Shown here one piece after another: positions 33,061-42,461 of a stretch of 64,000 nt of DNA. The notes beneath the pieces are model-generated. The model made no database searches. It was not told where the DNA came from and saw only the letters and a list, made by a program, of their open reading frames with translations. The stretch's first letter is position 1, and each line of letters starts with the position of its first letter. Origin of the DNA: Rhodobacter viridis (GTDB lineage: Bacteria > Pseudomonadota > Alphaproteobacteria > Rhodobacterales > Rhodobacteraceae); NCBI RefSeq assembly GCF_003217355.1, contig NZ_QJTK01000002.1, forward strand, positions 310,001-374,000, written 5' to 3'. The position numbers and the translations under genes were made by a program.

Positions 33061-34316
33061 AACCGCCGGTTTTCTCGACGCTGGGCTGTCGGCTGAACGC
33101 TTACGAGACCGAGGCGATGAAAGAGCTGGCCGCGCAGGCCGGTCTTTCGGGCGCGGTCGTCGTGAACACCTGCGCGGTCACCGCCGAGGCGGTGCGCAAG
33201 GCCAAGCAGGAGATCCGCAAGCTCTCGCGCGAAAACCCCGGTGCGGCCATCATCGTGACCGGCTGCGCCGCACAGACCGAGCCCGAGACCTTTGCCGCGA
33301 TGGCCGAGGTGACCCGCGTCGTCGGCAACCATGAAAAGATGCAGCCCGAGACCTGGGCGGCGCTGGCGCCGAAAGGCGCGGATTTCATTGGGGAAACCGA
33401 GCGGGTGATGGTCGATGACATCCTCTCGGTGAAGGAGACCGCGGGTCATCTGATCGATGGCTTCGGGCGGCATCGCGCCTATGTGCAGGTGCAAAACGGC
33501 TGCGATCATCGCTGCACCTTCTGCATCATTCCGTTCGGGCGTGGCAATTCGCGGTCTGTGCCCGCGGGGGTGGTGGTCGAGCAGATCAAGCGCCTTGTGG
33601 ACCGCGGCTTTGCCGAGGTGGTGCTGACCGGGGTCGATCTGACCTCCTGGGGCGCCGATCTGCCGGGCGCGCCGCGGCTTGGCGATCTGGTGATGCGAAT
33701 CCTGAAGCTGGTGCCCGATCTGGCGCGGCTGCGGATTTCCTCGATCGACAGCATCGAGGCGGATGAAAACCTGATGCTGGCGATCGCGACCGAGCCCCGG
33801 CTGATGCCGCATCTGCATCTGTCGTTGCAGCATGGCGACGACATGATCCTGAAGCGGATGAAGCGGCGGCATCTGCGCGACGATGCGATTGCGTTTTGCG
33901 AAGAGGCGCGGCGGCTGCGCCCCGGCATCGTCTTTGGCGCCGACATCATCGCCGGGTTTCCGACCGAGACCGAAGAGATGTTCGCCAATTCGCTGAAGCT
34001 GGTCGAGGACTGCGGCCTGACCTTCCTGCATGTGTTTCCGTTCTCGGCCCGCAAGGGCACGCCCGCGGCGCGGATGCCGCGGGTGGCGGGGCCGCTGATC
34101 AAGGAGCGCGCGGCCCGGCTGCGGGCGGCGGGCGATGCGGCCCTGGTGCGGCATCTGACAGCAGAAGTCGGTCAGACGCGACAGGTGCTGACCGAGGGGC
34201 CGCGGCTCGGGCGGACCGAATATTTCACCGAAGTGTCGTTTGACCGCGATATGCCGGAGGGCACGGTGATGTCCTTGCGCATTTCCGGTCACGATGGTGC
34301 CCGTTTGCTGGCCTGA
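33057..34316 (+). CDS. mtaB: tRNA (t6A37) methylthiotransferase MtaB
   Basis: MtaB converts t6A to ms2t6A at position 37 of tRNAs reading ANN codons. The 419-residue protein has the N-terminal methylthiotransferase domain with Cys at 11, 39 and 70 ([24 protein letters not shown]). The radical-SAM cluster is CDHRCTFC (C149, C153, C156), and a C-terminal TRAM-like part follows ([23 protein letters not shown]). The frame is open upstream through dapF, but the ATGA overlap and conserved N-terminus set the start. Confidence 0.95.
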   Translation: MKPPVFSTLGCRLNAYETEAMKELAAQAGLSGAVVVNTCAVTAEAVRKAKQEIRKLSRENPGAAIIVTGCAAQTEPETFAAMAEVTRVVGNHEKMQPETWAALAPKGADFIGETERVMVDDILSVKETAGHLIDGFGRHRAYVQVQNGCDHRCTFCIIPFGRGNSRSVPAGVVVEQIKRLVDRGFAEVVLTGVDLTSWGADLPGAPRLGDLVMRILKLVPDLARLRISSIDSIEADENLMLAIATEPRLMPHLHLSLQHGDDMILKRMKRRHLRDDAIAFCEEARRLRPGIVFGADIIAGFPTETEEMFANSLKLVEDCGLTFLHVFPFSARKGTPAARMPRVAGPLIKERAARLRAAGDAALVRHLTAEVGQTRQVLTEGPRLGRTEYFTEVSFDRDMPEGTVMSLRISGHDGARLLA

Positions 34317-34366
34317 GAGCGGGGCGCTGCCCCGCACCCCGAGGTATTTTTGGCAAGATGAAAGCT
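34317..34366 (+). repeat. Intergenic repeat with GC hairpin (copy 2)
   Basis: The hairpin CGGGGC-GCT-GCCCCG (34321-34335) is followed by ACCCCGAGGTATTTTTGGCAAGATGAAAG. Read on the minus strand, copy 1 at 3877-3924 has the same plan: GC hairpin, then ACCCCC, then GTATTT, then GCCAAGAAGAAA. It lies between mtaB and arfB and probably ends mtaB transcripts. Confidence 0.55.
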
Positions 34367-34407
34367 GCGGGTCTTTTGTTTTTCGAATCGGTGTTTAGGT
34401 TGGCTCC

Positions 34408-34830
34408 ATGCTGTGGATCGATGACACATTGGCGATTGCCGACTGGGAACTGTCGGAAAGCTTCACGCGCTCGCAGGGGCCGGGGGGGCAGAACGTCAAC
34501 AAGGTCTCGACCGCGGTGGAACTGCGCTTCGAGGCCGAGCGCAGCCCACATCTGACGGTGCCGGTGAAGGCGCGGTTGAAGCGGCTGGCCGGGCGGAAAT
34601 GGACGCTGGATGGCGCCATTGTCATTCGGGCCGAGGAAACCCGCAGCCAGTTGCGCAATCGCGAATTGGCGCGGGAGCGGCTGGTGGAACTGATCCGCGC
34701 GGCGCTGGTGGCGCCAAAGCGGCGGGTGGCGACGAAGCCGACGCTCGGCAGTCAGCGGCGCCGTTTGGCGGCAAAGACGGTGCGGGGCGAAGTCAAGGCG
34801 CTGCGGGGCAGGGTGGGCGACGATGAATGA
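34408..34830 (+). CDS. arfB: Peptidyl-tRNA hydrolase ArfB (ribosome rescue)
   Basis: ArfB enters stalled ribosomes lacking a codon in the A site and hydrolyses peptidyl-tRNA. The 140-residue protein has the catalytic GGQ (residues 26-28 in RSQGPGGQNVNKVSTAVEL). Its long basic C-terminal tail occupies the mRNA channel (PKRRVATKPTLGSQRRRLAAKTVRGEVKALRG). It lacks the codon-recognition domain of release factors. Its end overlaps the aminotransferase start by eight bases. Confidence 0.95.
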   Translation: MLWIDDTLAIADWELSESFTRSQGPGGQNVNKVSTAVELRFEAERSPHLTVPVKARLKRLAGRKWTLDGAIVIRAEETRSQLRNRELARERLVELIRAALVAPKRRVATKPTLGSQRRRLAAKTVRGEVKALRGRVGDDE

Positions 34831-36085
34831 TCTGCTGGCCCGCCGCGCGCGGCTGCTTGGCCCGAATGTGCCGACCTTTTACGAACGCCCGTTGCAGATC
34901 GTGCGCGGCGACGGGGTCTGGCTTTTTGACGAGACCGGACGGCGCTATCTCGACTGCTACAACAACGTTGCCCATGTCGGTCATGGGCACCCGAAGGTGG
35001 TCGAGGCGATCGCGCGGCAGGCATCGGTTCTGAACACCCATACCCGCTATCTGCACGAGGGCATTCTGGACTATGGCGAGCGGCTGGTGGCGAAATTCGG
35101 CCATGGCCTGAGCCAGATGCTGATGACCTGCACCGGGTCGGAGGCGAATGATGTCGCACTGCGGATGGCGCAGGCGATGACCGGCAAGACCGGGCTGATC
35201 GCGACCGACAACACCTATCACGGCAATACGACGGCCGTTGCGCATCTCTCGACCCGCCGCCCGCCGATTGGTGGCTACCCGCCCCATATCCGCCGCGTGC
35301 CTGCGCCCGACAGTCTGGCGCCCTTGGGCGGCTCGATTGCCGCGCAGCCGCAGGCCTTCGCCGAGGGAGTGGCGGCGGCGATTGCCGATCTGGAGGCGTC
35401 GGGGCATGGCTTTGCGGGCCTCATGCTCTGCCCGATCTTTGCCAATGAGGGGACGCCGGGCATCGGCCCCGGGTTCCTTGATCCGACCGTCGAGGTGGTG
35501 CGCAAGGCCGGGGGGCTGATCCTGTGCGACGAGGTGCAGCCGGGCTTTGGGCGGGTTGGATCGCACTGGTGGGGCCATGAGTTTCTGGGCTTTGCGCCCG
35601 ATGTGGTGACCCTCGGCAAGCCGATGGGCAATGGCCATCCGGTCGCTGCGGTGATCGCCCGGCCTGAAGTGATGGCGGCGTTCCGCAACGCCTTTGGCTA
35701 TTTCAACACCTTTGCCGGGAACCCGGTGTCCTGCGCCGCCGCGAGCGCCGTCCTCGATGTGATCGAGCAAGAGGGGCTGGTCGAAAACGCCCGCGACGTC
35801 GGGTCTTATGCGTTGGGCCTTCTGCGCGAATTGCGCCATCCGCTGATCGCCGATACCCGCGGCTTCGGTCTGTTCTTCGGCATCGAATTCGCCTGCGACG
35901 GGCAGCCCGCCACGGACTTCTGTGGTCGGGTGGTCGAAGCGGCGAAGGACGAAGGCATTCTTCTGGGCCGGGTCGGGCGGGGTCAGCATATCCTGAAGAT
36001 GCGCCCGCCGATGCCGTTTTCGCGCGCGAATGCTGCGCAACTGGTCGCGACCCTCGATACCATTTTGCGAAAGATCCCCGCATGA
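34823..36085 (+). CDS. Class III aminotransferase / phospholyase-like PLP enzyme
   Basis: The 420-residue protein has the class III fold: YNNVAHVGHGHPKVVEAI, TCTGSEANDVALRMA, LCDEVQPGFGRVG (D236 contacting the PLP ring) and the PLP lysine K266 in TLGKPMGNGHP. The phrase YLDCYNNVAHVGHGHP is characteristic of the AGXT2-like/ETNPPL-PHYKPL branch, whose members split phospho-ethanolamine or 5-phosphohydroxylysine rather than transaminate. The kinase-like gene that follows with an ATGA overlap supports a phosphorylate-then-lyase pathway. The substrate is inferred. Confidence 0.85.
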   Translation: MNDLLARRARLLGPNVPTFYERPLQIVRGDGVWLFDETGRRYLDCYNNVAHVGHGHPKVVEAIARQASVLNTHTRYLHEGILDYGERLVAKFGHGLSQMLMTCTGSEANDVALRMAQAMTGKTGLIATDNTYHGNTTAVAHLSTRRPPIGGYPPHIRRVPAPDSLAPLGGSIAAQPQAFAEGVAAAIADLEASGHGFAGLMLCPIFANEGTPGIGPGFLDPTVEVVRKAGGLILCDEVQPGFGRVGSHWWGHEFLGFAPDVVTLGKPMGNGHPVAAVIARPEVMAAFRNAFGYFNTFAGNPVSCAAASAVLDVIEQEGLVENARDVGSYALGLLRELRHPLIADTRGFGLFFGIEFACDGQPATDFCGRVVEAAKDEGILLGRVGRGQHILKMRPPMPFSRANAAQLVATLDTILRKIPA

Positions 36086-37056
36086 TGGACGATGCCGACG
36101 CCTATGAGATCGCTGCCGAGGCGCAACGCGCCTGGCTGTGCATGGGCGCGCCCTTGCAACTGATCTGGCGGTCGGAAAACATCGTCTTCGGCACGATCCT
36201 TCCGACCGGCACCAAGGCGGCGCTGCGGCTGCACCGTCCCGGCTATCAGGATGCGCAGGCAATCGCGGCGGAGCTGGCCTGGTCGGCGCGGCTCTGCGAC
36301 CGGGGCGTGGCCGTGGCCGAACCGATCCCGGCGGCGAATGGGGCCTGGGTCGCACAGGTGCAGGGGCTCACCTTTTCCTGCCTGCGCTGGATCGAGGGGC
36401 GGCCGATGGGCGAGGCCGTCGCGCCTTTGGAAAATTCTGCCGTGCTGGCCAAGGCCGAAGACTTCGGCGCGCTGATCGCCGATCTGCACAATGCGACCGA
36501 CGCGGGGGCCTGTCCCGTGCCTTTCCCGCGCGCCGGCTGGGATGCCGAGGCGCTTTTGGGCAACGCCCCGCGGCTCGGCCGGTTCTGGGAGGCGCCGACG
36601 CTGACGCCCGAGGAAAGCGCGATTCTGTTTGCCGCGCGAACACGGGCGCTGGACCTGCTGCCGCTTGCGCAGGATTTCGGCCCGATCCATGCCGACACGC
36701 TGCGCTCGAACGCCATGATCACGCGGCAGGGTCTGCGGCTGATCGATTTCGACGACAGCGGGCCGGGCTGGCGGCTTTACGATCTGGCCTCGGCGCTGGT
36801 GCAAAGCTGGGGCGATCCGCTTTTGCCCGAACATGCCCGGCGTCTGGTCGCGGGCTATCGCAGCCGAAGACAGTTGACTGTTAATCAATTGGAACTGCTG
36901 CCGCTTTTCCTTGCCCTGCGCAGCTTCGTCTCGGCCGGTTGGGTCGTCACACGCGCCCCCGACGACACCCGTCGCCAGCGCGCCTATGCCTATCGTGCGG
37001 TGGCGCTGGCACGGATGCTGCTGGCGGGCGACAGCCCTTGGGGAGAGATCGGATGA
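36082..37056 (+). CDS. APH-fold small-molecule kinase
   Basis: The 324-residue protein has the aminoglycoside-phosphotransferase/homoserine-kinase fold: LRLHRPGYQDAQAIAAELAWSARL (ATP-binding Lys replaced by the R-L-H-R context), FGPIHADTLRSNAMI (catalytic loop HAD...N) and LIDFDDSGPGWRLYDLASAL (metal-binding Asp). Homologues next to or fused with AGXT2-like PLP enzymes phosphorylate hydroxylysine or a related amino alcohol. It overlaps both the aminotransferase and the NUDIX gene, so all three form one operon. Confidence 0.83.
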   Translation: MMDDADAYEIAAEAQRAWLCMGAPLQLIWRSENIVFGTILPTGTKAALRLHRPGYQDAQAIAAELAWSARLCDRGVAVAEPIPAANGAWVAQVQGLTFSCLRWIEGRPMGEAVAPLENSAVLAKAEDFGALIADLHNATDAGACPVPFPRAGWDAEALLGNAPRLGRFWEAPTLTPEESAILFAARTRALDLLPLAQDFGPIHADTLRSNAMITRQGLRLIDFDDSGPGWRLYDLASALVQSWGDPLLPEHARRLVAGYRSRRQLTVNQLELLPLFLALRSFVSAGWVVTRAPDDTRRQRAYAYRAVALARMLLAGDSPWGEIG

Positions 37057-37499
37057 TCGGCCTGCCCCCGTTTCTGCGCAATCTGCTGGGTCACCGCCCC
37101 GAGGCGCTGCAGGTCGCGGCGCTCTGCCGACGCGGCGAGGGCAAGCAGGCCGAGGTGTTGCTGGTCTCCTCGCTCGATACCAAGCGCTGCATCGTGCCGA
37201 AGGGCTGGCCGATGCGCGGCAAGACGCTGGCCGAGGCGGCGCTGCGGGAAGCCTGGGAAGAGGCGGGGGTGCGCGGCCATGTGAATGGCGATCCGATCGG
37301 CGCCTTTCACTACACGAAACGGCGCAAGAACGGGCTTGAGCAGCGGTGCAAGGTGCTGTGCTTCGTCGTCACGGTCGAAGGGCTGGATGACGACTATCCC
37401 GAGGTCGGTCGCAGGGCGCGACAATTCGTCTCACCCAAGGCGGCGGCGAAACGGGTGCAGGAACGCGAATTGAAGCAGATCTTGCGCACGCTTTCGTGA
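37053..37499 (+). CDS. NUDIX hydrolase with altered Nudix box
   Basis: The 148-residue protein contains KGWPMRGKTLAEAALREAWEEAGV. Aligned to Gx5Ex7REUxEExGU, the first Glu of the box is Lys, while the REAWEEAG core is kept. This form is common in the diphosphoinositol/diadenosine polyphosphate-type (DIPP-like) NUDIX proteins, so catalysis is probably retained. It follows the kinase with an ATGA overlap. The substrate is unknown. Confidence 0.85.
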   Translation: MIGLPPFLRNLLGHRPEALQVAALCRRGEGKQAEVLLVSSLDTKRCIVPKGWPMRGKTLAEAALREAWEEAGVRGHVNGDPIGAFHYTKRRKNGLEQRCKVLCFVVTVEGLDDDYPEVGRRARQFVSPKAAAKRVQERELKQILRTLS

Positions 37500-37596
37500 A
37501 CGTCGCATTGCCATGGCCGGGCATCAGGTCTAACCCACGCGCGAACGTAACGGATACCTGTCGAATGTGTGACGGGTGTCGTGCAGGGGACCTACC

Positions 37597-39069
37597 GTGG
37601 CCACACCGCCCATCAACCAGTTCAAGACGCTCGACAAGGACCTGAGTCGCATCGGCCTCCTGGAGGAGGCGACGCAATTCGTGGCCCGACCGCTGGTGGC
37701 ACCGGGGCTGGGGCTGGCCTTCATCGTGCTGGCGGGGGTGTTTGCCGGCATCCTGATGGGCGCGCATCCGGGGGGGCTGATCGTGGTGTTTGCCGCGGCG
37801 ATCGGCGCCTACATGGCGCTGAACATCGGCGCGAACGACGTCGCCAACAACATGGGCCCGGCGGTCGGTGCCAATGCGCTGACGCTGGGGGGGGCGCTGA
37901 TCATTGCCGCGATCTTCGAGATCGCGGGCTCGCTGATTGCGGGCGGTGATGTGGTCAAGACCGTCTCGACCGGGATCCTGTCGCCCGATGCCCTGCCCGA
38001 TTCGGCGCATTTCATCTGGGCGATGATGGCGGCACTGCTCGCCTCGGCGCTGTGGCTGCATCTGGCGACCTGGATGGGGGCGCCCGTCTCGACCACCCAT
38101 TCGATCGTCGGCGGCGTCGTCGGCGCCGGGGTGGCGGCGGCGGGGCTTGCCTCGGTGAACTGGGGGGCGATCGGGGCGATTGCGGCCAGCTGGGTGATTT
38201 CGCCAATCCTGGGCGGCATTTTCGCGGCGCTTTTCCTCGCCTTCATCAAGGCCAAGATCATCTATGTCGAGGACAAGATTGCGGCGGGGCGCAAATGGGT
38301 GCCGGTGCTGATCGGCATCATGTCGGGCACCTTCGCGACCTATCTGGCGCTCAAGGGCGTGTCGAAGCTTGTCGATATCGGCCTTGGCACGGCGGTGCTG
38401 TCGGGGATCGCCTTCGGGTTCGCGGCCTGGAAGGCTTCGGTGCCGCTGGTGCGCCGCCAATCCGAGGGCGCCGAGAACCGCAAGAAATCGCTGAAGAAAC
38501 TCTTCACGATGCCGCTCATTGTCTCGGCGGCGCTTCTGTCTTTTGCGCATGGTGCGAATGACGTGGCCAATGCTGTCGGCCCGCTGGCCGCGATCGTCCA
38601 TGCGGTGCGCGAGGGAACGCTGGCCGACAAGGTCGAGGTGCCGTTCTGGATCATGGCCGTCGGCGCCTTCGGGATTTCGGTGGGCCTCAGCCTCTTCGGG
38701 CCGCGGCTGATCAAGCTGGTGGGCTCCGAGATCACCAAGCTCAATGCGATGCGCGCCTATTGCGTGGCGCTTTCGGCGGCGATCACCGTCATCGTGGCCT
38801 CATGGCTTGGCCTGCCGGTCTCGTCGACCCATATCGCTGTCGGTGGCGTCTTCGGCGTCGGTTTCTACCGCGAATGGCACGCCGAACGCCGGGCGCGGCT
38901 TCTGGGGCTGCAAAAGGGCAAGGTGGTCCCGGCCGAGGAACGCTCGCGCCGCCTGCTGGTGCGGCGCTCGCACATCACCACGGTCGTCGCGGCCTGGATC
39001 ATCACCGTGCCGGCTTCCGCGGTGCTGTCGGCCGGGCTTTACTGGCTGATGAACGCGCTCGACGGTTAA
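37597..39069 (+). CDS. pit: Low-affinity inorganic phosphate transporter, Pit family
   Basis: Pit proteins import phosphate with metal cation by proton symport. The 490-residue protein has the duplicated PHO-4 signatures ([22 protein letters not shown] and [23 protein letters not shown]) and about ten membrane helices. It also has two PVSTTHS/PVSSTHI motifs. I chose GTG at 37597 because AGGGGA lies six bases upstream; a GTG at 37576 would add seven residues. It converges on pncB, and the two coding regions overlap by four bases. Confidence 0.94.
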   Translation: MATPPINQFKTLDKDLSRIGLLEEATQFVARPLVAPGLGLAFIVLAGVFAGILMGAHPGGLIVVFAAAIGAYMALNIGANDVANNMGPAVGANALTLGGALIIAAIFEIAGSLIAGGDVVKTVSTGILSPDALPDSAHFIWAMMAALLASALWLHLATWMGAPVSTTHSIVGGVVGAGVAAAGLASVNWGAIGAIAASWVISPILGGIFAALFLAFIKAKIIYVEDKIAAGRKWVPVLIGIMSGTFATYLALKGVSKLVDIGLGTAVLSGIAFGFAAWKASVPLVRRQSEGAENRKKSLKKLFTMPLIVSAALLSFAHGANDVANAVGPLAAIVHAVREGTLADKVEVPFWIMAVGAFGISVGLSLFGPRLIKLVGSEITKLNAMRAYCVALSAAITVIVASWLGLPVSSTHIAVGGVFGVGFYREWHAERRARLLGLQKGKVVPAEERSRRLLVRRSHITTVVAAWIITVPASAVLSAGLYWLMNALDG

Positions 39070-40373
39070 ACGACGACTGGCGTCGCGGTCTGCGCGCCGA
39101 CGTCGAAGACGCGCCGATAGCGCGCGATCTCGGCATCGGGGCCGGTGGCCTTTTCCGGGTTGTCCGACAGTTTCACCGTCGGGCGCCCGTTTGCCGCCAC
39201 CGCCTTGCACACCAGGCTGAAGGGCGACAGCTCGTCTTCCTCGACCAGCCCGCGGAAATCGTTGGTCAGCAGCGTGCCCCAGCCGAAGCTGACCTTCACC
39301 CGGCCGCGGAAATGCGCGTGCAGCGCCTCGATCTGCGCGACATCGAGCCCGTCGGAAAAGATCACCAGCTTCTTCGTCGGATCTTCGCCGCGCGATTCCC
39401 ACCACGCAATTGCAGTCTCGGCGCTTTCAAAGGGGTTGCCGGAATCGACGCGGATCCCGGTCCAGGCGGCCAGCCAGTCGGGGGCGCGCTGCAGGAACCC
39501 CTTGGTCCCGTAGGTGTCGGGCAGGATGATGCGCAGATTGCCGTCGTGCTCTTCGTGCCAGTCTTCCAGCACGCGATAGGGCGCCTGCCGCAATTCCTCG
39601 TCGGTGTCCGACAGCGCGGCCATCACCATCGGCAGCTCGTGTGCATTGGTGCCCACGGCCTCCAGATCGCGGCGCATCGCAATCAGGCAATTCGACGTCC
39701 CGGTGAAACAGCCGCCCTGCGCCGCATCGCCCAGACCTTCCACCATCGCCTGCACGCACCAGTCCTGCCACAGGAAGCCGTGTCGACGCCGGGTGCCGAA
39801 ATCGGCGATCTTCAGCCCTTCGATCCGCTTCAGCCGCTCGATCTTTTCCCAGACCCGGGTCATGGCGCGAGCGTAAAGCACCTGCAATTCGAAGCGCTTC
39901 ATTCCGTGCAGCACCGCGCGCGAGCGCAGTTCCATCAAGATCGCCAGCGCCGGAATTTCCCACATCATCACCTCGGGCCAATTGCCCTCGAAGGTCAGCT
40001 CATACTGACCGTCGCGCTTTTCAAGGTGATAGGGCGGCAGGCGGAAGGCCTCGAACCATTCCATGAAATCGGGGCGGAACATCTGCCGCTTGCCGTAAAA
40101 GGTATTCCCGCGCAGCCAGGTGCTTTCGCCGCGGGTCAGCCGCAGTCCGCGGGCGTAATCCAGCTGCTCGCGCAATTCGCCCTCGTCGATCAGATCGGCC
40201 AGGCGGATGGATTTCGTGCGGTTGATCAGGCTGAAGGTGACCTGCGTGTCACGGCGGTGGCGGAACACCGACTGGCACATCAGCAGCTTGTAGAAATCGG
40301 TGTCGATCAGCGAGCGGATGATCGGGTCGATCTGCCAGCGGTGATTGTAGACGCGGGTGGCGATATCGACCAT
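39066..40373 (-). CDS. pncB: Nicotinate phosphoribosyltransferase
   Basis: PncB joins nicotinate with PRPP in the NAD salvage pathway. The 435-residue protein has [63 protein letters not shown] (phosphate-binding), GTSNCLIA and IFSDGLDV. It begins one base after the pncA stop, so PncA (which makes nicotinate) and PncB (which uses it) are co-expressed. Confidence 0.96.
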   Translation of the reverse strand: MVDIATRVYNHRWQIDPIIRSLIDTDFYKLLMCQSVFRHRRDTQVTFSLINRTKSIRLADLIDEGELREQLDYARGLRLTRGESTWLRGNTFYGKRQMFRPDFMEWFEAFRLPPYHLEKRDGQYELTFEGNWPEVMMWEIPALAILMELRSRAVLHGMKRFELQVLYARAMTRVWEKIERLKRIEGLKIADFGTRRRHGFLWQDWCVQAMVEGLGDAAQGGCFTGTSNCLIAMRRDLEAVGTNAHELPMVMAALSDTDEELRQAPYRVLEDWHEEHDGNLRIILPDTYGTKGFLQRAPDWLAAWTGIRVDSGNPFESAETAIAWWESRGEDPTKKLVIFSDGLDVAQIEALHAHFRGRVKVSFGWGTLLTNDFRGLVEEDELSPFSLVCKAVAANGRPTVKLSDNPEKATGPDAEIARYRRVFDVGAQTATPVVV

Positions 40374-40374
40374 C

Positions 40375-40980
40375 TCAGGGCTCCAGCGCCACGCCCGCGG
40401 CGATCATCTGGCCCCGCGCGGTCGCGAGCGAGCCTCCCAGATCGATGGCCCGGCAGGCACCTTCCAGAACGCGGGTGGTGAAGCCGAGCTTCGCCGCATC
40501 GATTGCCGACCAGCCCACGCAGAAATCCAGCGCCAGCCCGACAAAGGTCAGCTGCGTGATGCCGCGCTCGCGCAGATAGCCCGCAAGGCCGGTGGGGGTG
40601 GTGCGGTCATTTTCGAAGAAGGCCGAGTAGCTGTCGATGGCGCGCCGAAACCCCTTGCGCAGGATCAGATCGGCATCGGTGCGCAGCCCCGGATGGAAAT
40701 CGGCGCCCTTGCTGCCCTGCATGCAATGCGCGGGCCAGAGCGTCTGCGCGCCGTAAGGCAGGGTGATTTGCGAGAACGGCGCGGCGCCCGGGTGATTTTC
40801 CGCGAAAGACGCATGATCGGCCGGGTGCCAATCCTGCGTCAGCACGGTCACGGGAAATTCGGTCATCAGCGCATTGACGCGAGGGATGATCTCGTCGCCG
40901 CCCGCCACCGCCAAGGCTCCGCCCGGGCAGAAGTCGTTCTGGATGTCGATGACGATCAGCGCTTCGCCGGTTCCGGCCAT
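40375..40980 (-). CDS. pncA: Nicotinamidase
   Basis: PncA deamidates nicotinamide to nicotinate for NAD salvage. The 201-residue protein has the cysteine-hydrolase triad: D12 (IDIQNDF), K109 (LRKGF) and nucleophile C154 ([15 protein letters not shown]). It also has the metal-binding [12 protein letters not shown] region. The ATG at 40980 has GGGGGA upstream; an upstream in-frame ATG at 41013 lacks family similarity. It is the first gene of pncA-pncB. Confidence 0.96.
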   Translation of the reverse strand: MAGTGEALIVIDIQNDFCPGGALAVAGGDEIIPRVNALMTEFPVTVLTQDWHPADHASFAENHPGAAPFSQITLPYGAQTLWPAHCMQGSKGADFHPGLRTDADLILRKGFRRAIDSYSAFFENDRTTPTGLAGYLRERGITQLTFVGLALDFCVGWSAIDAAKLGFTTRVLEGACRAIDLGGSLATARGQMIAAGVALEP

Positions 40981-41069
40981 GCTGTCCCCCGTTCGGTTAA
41001 CCTGTCCGCCCATGCGTAGGGTGCAGGGGCGGCATGGTCAACCATTCGTGGCACGGCGTTTGCGGGCGC

Positions 41070-41228
41070 TTATTGGCCGCAAGCTTGCGTCAGCAGGTTG
41101 CAGGTCTGGGTGACATCGGCGCCCGAACCCGGGAAGTCGAGGCGCGGAAGGTCGAAGCTCATGCCTCCGGCCGCGGCGGCAGACGCGGTCATCGTGACAA
41201 GCGCGAGGCCAAGGAAGAAGCGTTTCAT
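41070..41228 (-). CDS. Small secreted protein (52 residues)
   Basis: MKRFFLGLALVTMTASAAAAGG is a clean signal peptide with a cleavage site after ASAAAA/AAAGG. The mature part, MSFDLPRLDFPGSGADVTQTCNLLTQACGQ, is about 30 residues with two cysteines that could form a disulfide. GGAG lies eight bases before the ATG. I recognise no family. It diverges from mbfA across three operator-like palindromes, one of which lies between a possible -35 (TTGAAG) and -10 (TATAAG) of this gene. It may therefore share metal or stress control with mbfA. Confidence 0.65.
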   Translation of the reverse strand: MKRFFLGLALVTMTASAAAAGGMSFDLPRLDFPGSGADVTQTCNLLTQACGQ

Positions 41229-41242
41229 GTTGATCTCCAATC

Positions 41243-41318
41243 TAAACCAATCGGTTTACATCGCTTATATGAACCGAGTCGTTCAGATCTTCAAGGGTAA
41301 ATTGAACTGGACGGTTCA
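41243..41318. promoter_or_regulatory. Three 16-bp palindromes, TetR-like operators
   Basis: TAAACC-AATC-GGTTTA (41243-41258), TGAACC-GAGT-CGTTCA (41270-41285) and TGAACT-GGAC-GGTTCA (41303-41318) share the form TRAACY-N4-SGTTYA. They lie between the divergent small secreted protein gene and mbfA. Site spacing is 27 and 33 bp. No TetR gene is adjacent. Confidence 0.65.
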
Positions 41319-41354
41319 CATTTTTCGGTTGCATGATCGAGGTCTTCGCCTAAG

Positions 41355-41369
41355 TTGGAATTGTTCTAA
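41355..41369 (+). promoter_or_regulatory. Irr-box (ICE)-like site upstream of mbfA
   Basis: TTGGAA-TTG-TTCTAA ends 12 bases before the mbfA ATG. It resembles the iron control element TTTAGAA-N3-TTCTAAA bound by Irr in alphaproteobacteria, and mbfA is a known Irr target in Rhizobiales. Its closeness to the start codon suits repression. Confidence 0.5.
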
Positions 41370-41381
41370 AATGGGGCCGCC

Positions 41382-42359
41382 ATGTTTTCCGCACTCGCCA
41401 CTCGCCGCCGTTTTTCCGAGCTCTCCGAACGCGAGGTTCTGGCCCTCGCCATTTCTTCCGAAGAAGACGATGCCCGCATCTACCGCAGCTTCGCCGAGCG
41501 TCTGCGTGCCGATTACCCCGCCAGCGCCGCCGTCTTCGACGGTATGGCCGCCGAGGAAGACGGCCACCGTCAGGCCCTGATCGAGCGACATCGGGCGCGG
41601 TTCGGCGAGGTGATCCCGCTCATCCGCCGCGAACATGTGGCGGGCTTTTATGCGCGCAAGCCGATGTGGCTTTCCGCCAACCTGTCGCTGGACGCGATCC
41701 GGGCCGAGGCGGAAGACATGGAACGCACCGCGGGCGCCTTTTACGTTCGCGCCGCGAAAAGCACGAGTGATGCGGCGACGCGCAAGCTTCTGGGTGATCT
41801 GGCCGCGGCCGAGGCGCGGCACGAACGCCATGCCGAGAACCTGACCGAGGACAATCTGGGCGGCGCGGCGAAGACCGAGGAAGACGCCTCGGCGCATCGG
41901 CAATTCGTGCTGACCTGGGTGCAGCCGGGGCTGGCGGGGTTGATGGATGGCTCGGTCTCGACGCTGGCGCCGATCTTCGCCACGGCCTTCGCGACGCAGG
42001 ATACCCATACGACGCTGCTCGTCGGTCTTGCGGCCTCGGTCGGTGCCGGGATCTCGATGGGCTTCACCGAGGCCGCGCATGACGACGGGGTGATCTCGGG
42101 GCGCGGAAGTCCGCTGAAACGTGGGCTCGCCTCGGGCGTGATGACGGCGCTGGGCGGGCTTGGCCACGCGTTGCCCTATCTGATCCCGGATTTCTGGACC
42201 GCGACGGCGATCGCCATGGTGATCGTCTTCGTCGAATTGTGGGCGATTGCGTGGATTCAGAACCGCTACATGGAAACCCCCTTCTTCCGCGCCGTGCTGC
42301 AGGTGGTGGTGGGCGGCGCGCTTGTCTTTGCGGCGGGGGCGCTGATTGGCGGCGGTTGA
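41382..42359 (+). CDS. mbfA: Membrane-bound ferritin MbfA (erythrin-VIT1 fusion)
   Basis: MbfA exports iron and protects against iron and peroxide stress. The 325-residue protein has a ferritin-like di-iron domain (residues about 15-150) with the Glu/His ligands expected in ISSEEDDARIYRSFAERL, AAEEDGHRQALIERH, AEAEDMERTAGAFY and AAAEARHERHAENL. A VIT1-like membrane domain follows (TWVQPGLAGLMDGSVSTLAPIFATAFAT, then VGAGISMGFTEAAHDDG and three further helices). This fusion is specific to alphaproteobacteria. Confidence 0.92.
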   Translation: MFSALATRRRFSELSEREVLALAISSEEDDARIYRSFAERLRADYPASAAVFDGMAAEEDGHRQALIERHRARFGEVIPLIRREHVAGFYARKPMWLSANLSLDAIRAEAEDMERTAGAFYVRAAKSTSDAATRKLLGDLAAAEARHERHAENLTEDNLGGAAKTEEDASAHRQFVLTWVQPGLAGLMDGSVSTLAPIFATAFATQDTHTTLLVGLAASVGAGISMGFTEAAHDDGVISGRGSPLKRGLASGVMTALGGLGHALPYLIPDFWTATAIAMVIVFVELWAIAWIQNRYMETPFFRAVLQVVVGGALVFAAGALIGGG

Positions 42360-42363
42360 AAGG

Positions 42364-42414
42364 GCGTATTTCGGCCAAGAAGAAGCAGCGGCTTTCTTCT
42401 TGGTCCAAATACGC
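42364..42414. repeat. Intergenic inverted repeat (copy 3)
   Basis: GCGTATTTCGGCCAAGAAGAAG and CTTTCTTCTTGGTCCAAATACGC form a 51-bp near-perfect inverted repeat between mbfA and the AEC gene. It is the symmetric form of the repeat also seen at 3877, 34317 and 44937; the stem would terminate transcription in either direction. Confidence 0.7.
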
Positions 42415-42461
42415 AAATCCCTTCACTGGTGCCGCGCAAGCGGGCGTGTTAGCCCGGAACC

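Noticed and set aside
37500..37596. Pho box in front of the Pit transporter
   Set aside because: A CTGTCGAATGTGTGACG stretch is loosely similar, but too few positions match to claim PhoB control.
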